From assembly GCA_020073445.1 (NCBI GenBank), contig JAIQFE010000021.1, forward strand, positions 40,816 through 104,815: a stretch of DNA of 64,000 bases. Reading direction: 5' to 3'. The first letter of the stretch is position 1; every line of letters begins with the position of its first letter. The notes beneath the pieces are model-generated. The model did no database searches and was not told the origin of the DNA. It saw only the letters and a program-made list of their open reading frames with translations. The position numbers were made by a program, and so were the translations under genes. The stretch comes from Terriglobia bacterium (GTDB taxonomy: Bacteria > Acidobacteriota > Terriglobia > Bryobacterales > Bryobacteraceae). Positions 63,827-64,000 of this stretch are shown here, piece by piece.

Positions 63827-64000
63827 GCTCGAGGTTCACCCAGGCGAGCCCGTAGACCGCGTCGGGCGCGCTGGGCGAATTCGGATTGTCGGTGAGGATG
63901 CGGTCGTAGATGGCCCGCGCCTCCGGATACCGCTTCATCCGGAACAGCGTCTCCCCTTCCCAGAAGCGCGCCTCGTCGGGGCGGCCGGGGACCGGCGAGA
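63765..64000 (-). CDS. Partial TPR protein (YbgF-like), 3' end probably artefactual
   Basis: The reverse strand is open from the window edge to a TAG at 63767-63765, 77 codons. Its first 60 or so residues read as tetratricopeptide sequence: GETLFRMKRYPEARAIYD, then ILTDNPNSPSAPDAVYGLAW and VNLELKRRDQA. This resembles TPRs of YbgF/CpoB-like envelope proteins. Third codon positions are almost all G or C, unlike the giant gene. After RRDQA the frame runs into sequence antisense to the giant gene and stops, so the true C-terminus is not here. The 5' part lies beyond 64000. Confidence 0.6.
   Translation of the reverse strand, partial: SPVPGRPDEARFWEGETLFRMKRYPEARAIYDRILTDNPNSPSAPDAVYGLAWVNLELKRRDQAIPESIRRESPGCW

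Noticed and set aside
1..64000. tRNA, rRNA, transposase, integrase or phage genes
   Set aside because: None was seen in reading the sequence or its translations.

Overview
The window looks like the chromosome (or a metagenomic contig) of an acidobacterium, most likely from the Solibacter/Bryobacter branch. DNA is GC-rich, and every gene but the last is on the + strand. The best taxonomic clue is the secreted protein at 37953-40166. Its N-terminal half has the motifs I know from the Solibacter-specific family TIGR03437 (NAASYASNGVAPGETVTVFG, then PSSPGIFT and ALNQDGSLNSASNPA). The placement is an inference from remembered families; no search was run.

Region 1 (1-37924) is a surface or exopolysaccharide cluster with mostly 0-30 bp gaps and many stop/start overlaps, so it probably forms one or a few operons. 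It opens with an asparagine synthase cut by the window edge. A Wzt-type ABC ATPase, a GT-B-like protein, a heparinase II/III-like protein and a complete AsnB follow. After these come GT2 and GT4 glycosyltransferases, five SAM methyltransferases and an O-antigen ligase/polymerase-like membrane protein. Sugar-nucleotide genes are also present: a nucleotidyltransferase, a Rmd/GMD-like reductase, a soluble and a membrane-bound CapD/FlaA1-type dehydratase, a sugar N-formyltransferase-like protein and a DegT aminotransferase. The cluster also holds a CapK/PaaK-like adenylating enzyme, a polysaccharide deacetylase, four polytopic GT-C-like proteins and a polyprenyl-phosphate-sugar-synthase-like GT2. 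Together these fit a glycan with methylated and possibly N-formylated amino-deoxysugars, exported by an ABC or ligase route. No ABC permease, flippase or initiating transferase is visible.

Region 2 (37953-63826) encodes three secreted proteins of rising size. The first is a 737-residue TIGR03437-plus-beta-helix protein. The second, of 3004 residues, has a paralogous beta-helix head followed by a long repeat array. The third, of about 4760 residues, has a quinoprotein-like beta-propeller head on the same kind of array. The arrays follow one rule: one to four Big_2-like Ig domains, then one 'QWQS' Ig domain, then a roughly 155-residue module that I call GWVG. I cannot assign GWVG confidently to a named family. 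There are 16 copies in the window, and they are the strongest candidate here for something undescribed.

Region 3 (about 63805-64000) changes abruptly. The giant gene stops right after an Ig domain, where every earlier Ig domain is followed by a GWVG module. The sequence becomes a minus-strand TPR (YbgF-like) coding fragment with very high third-position GC. This looks like an assembly or rearrangement junction. I found no tRNA, rRNA, CRISPR array, transposase or phage gene.
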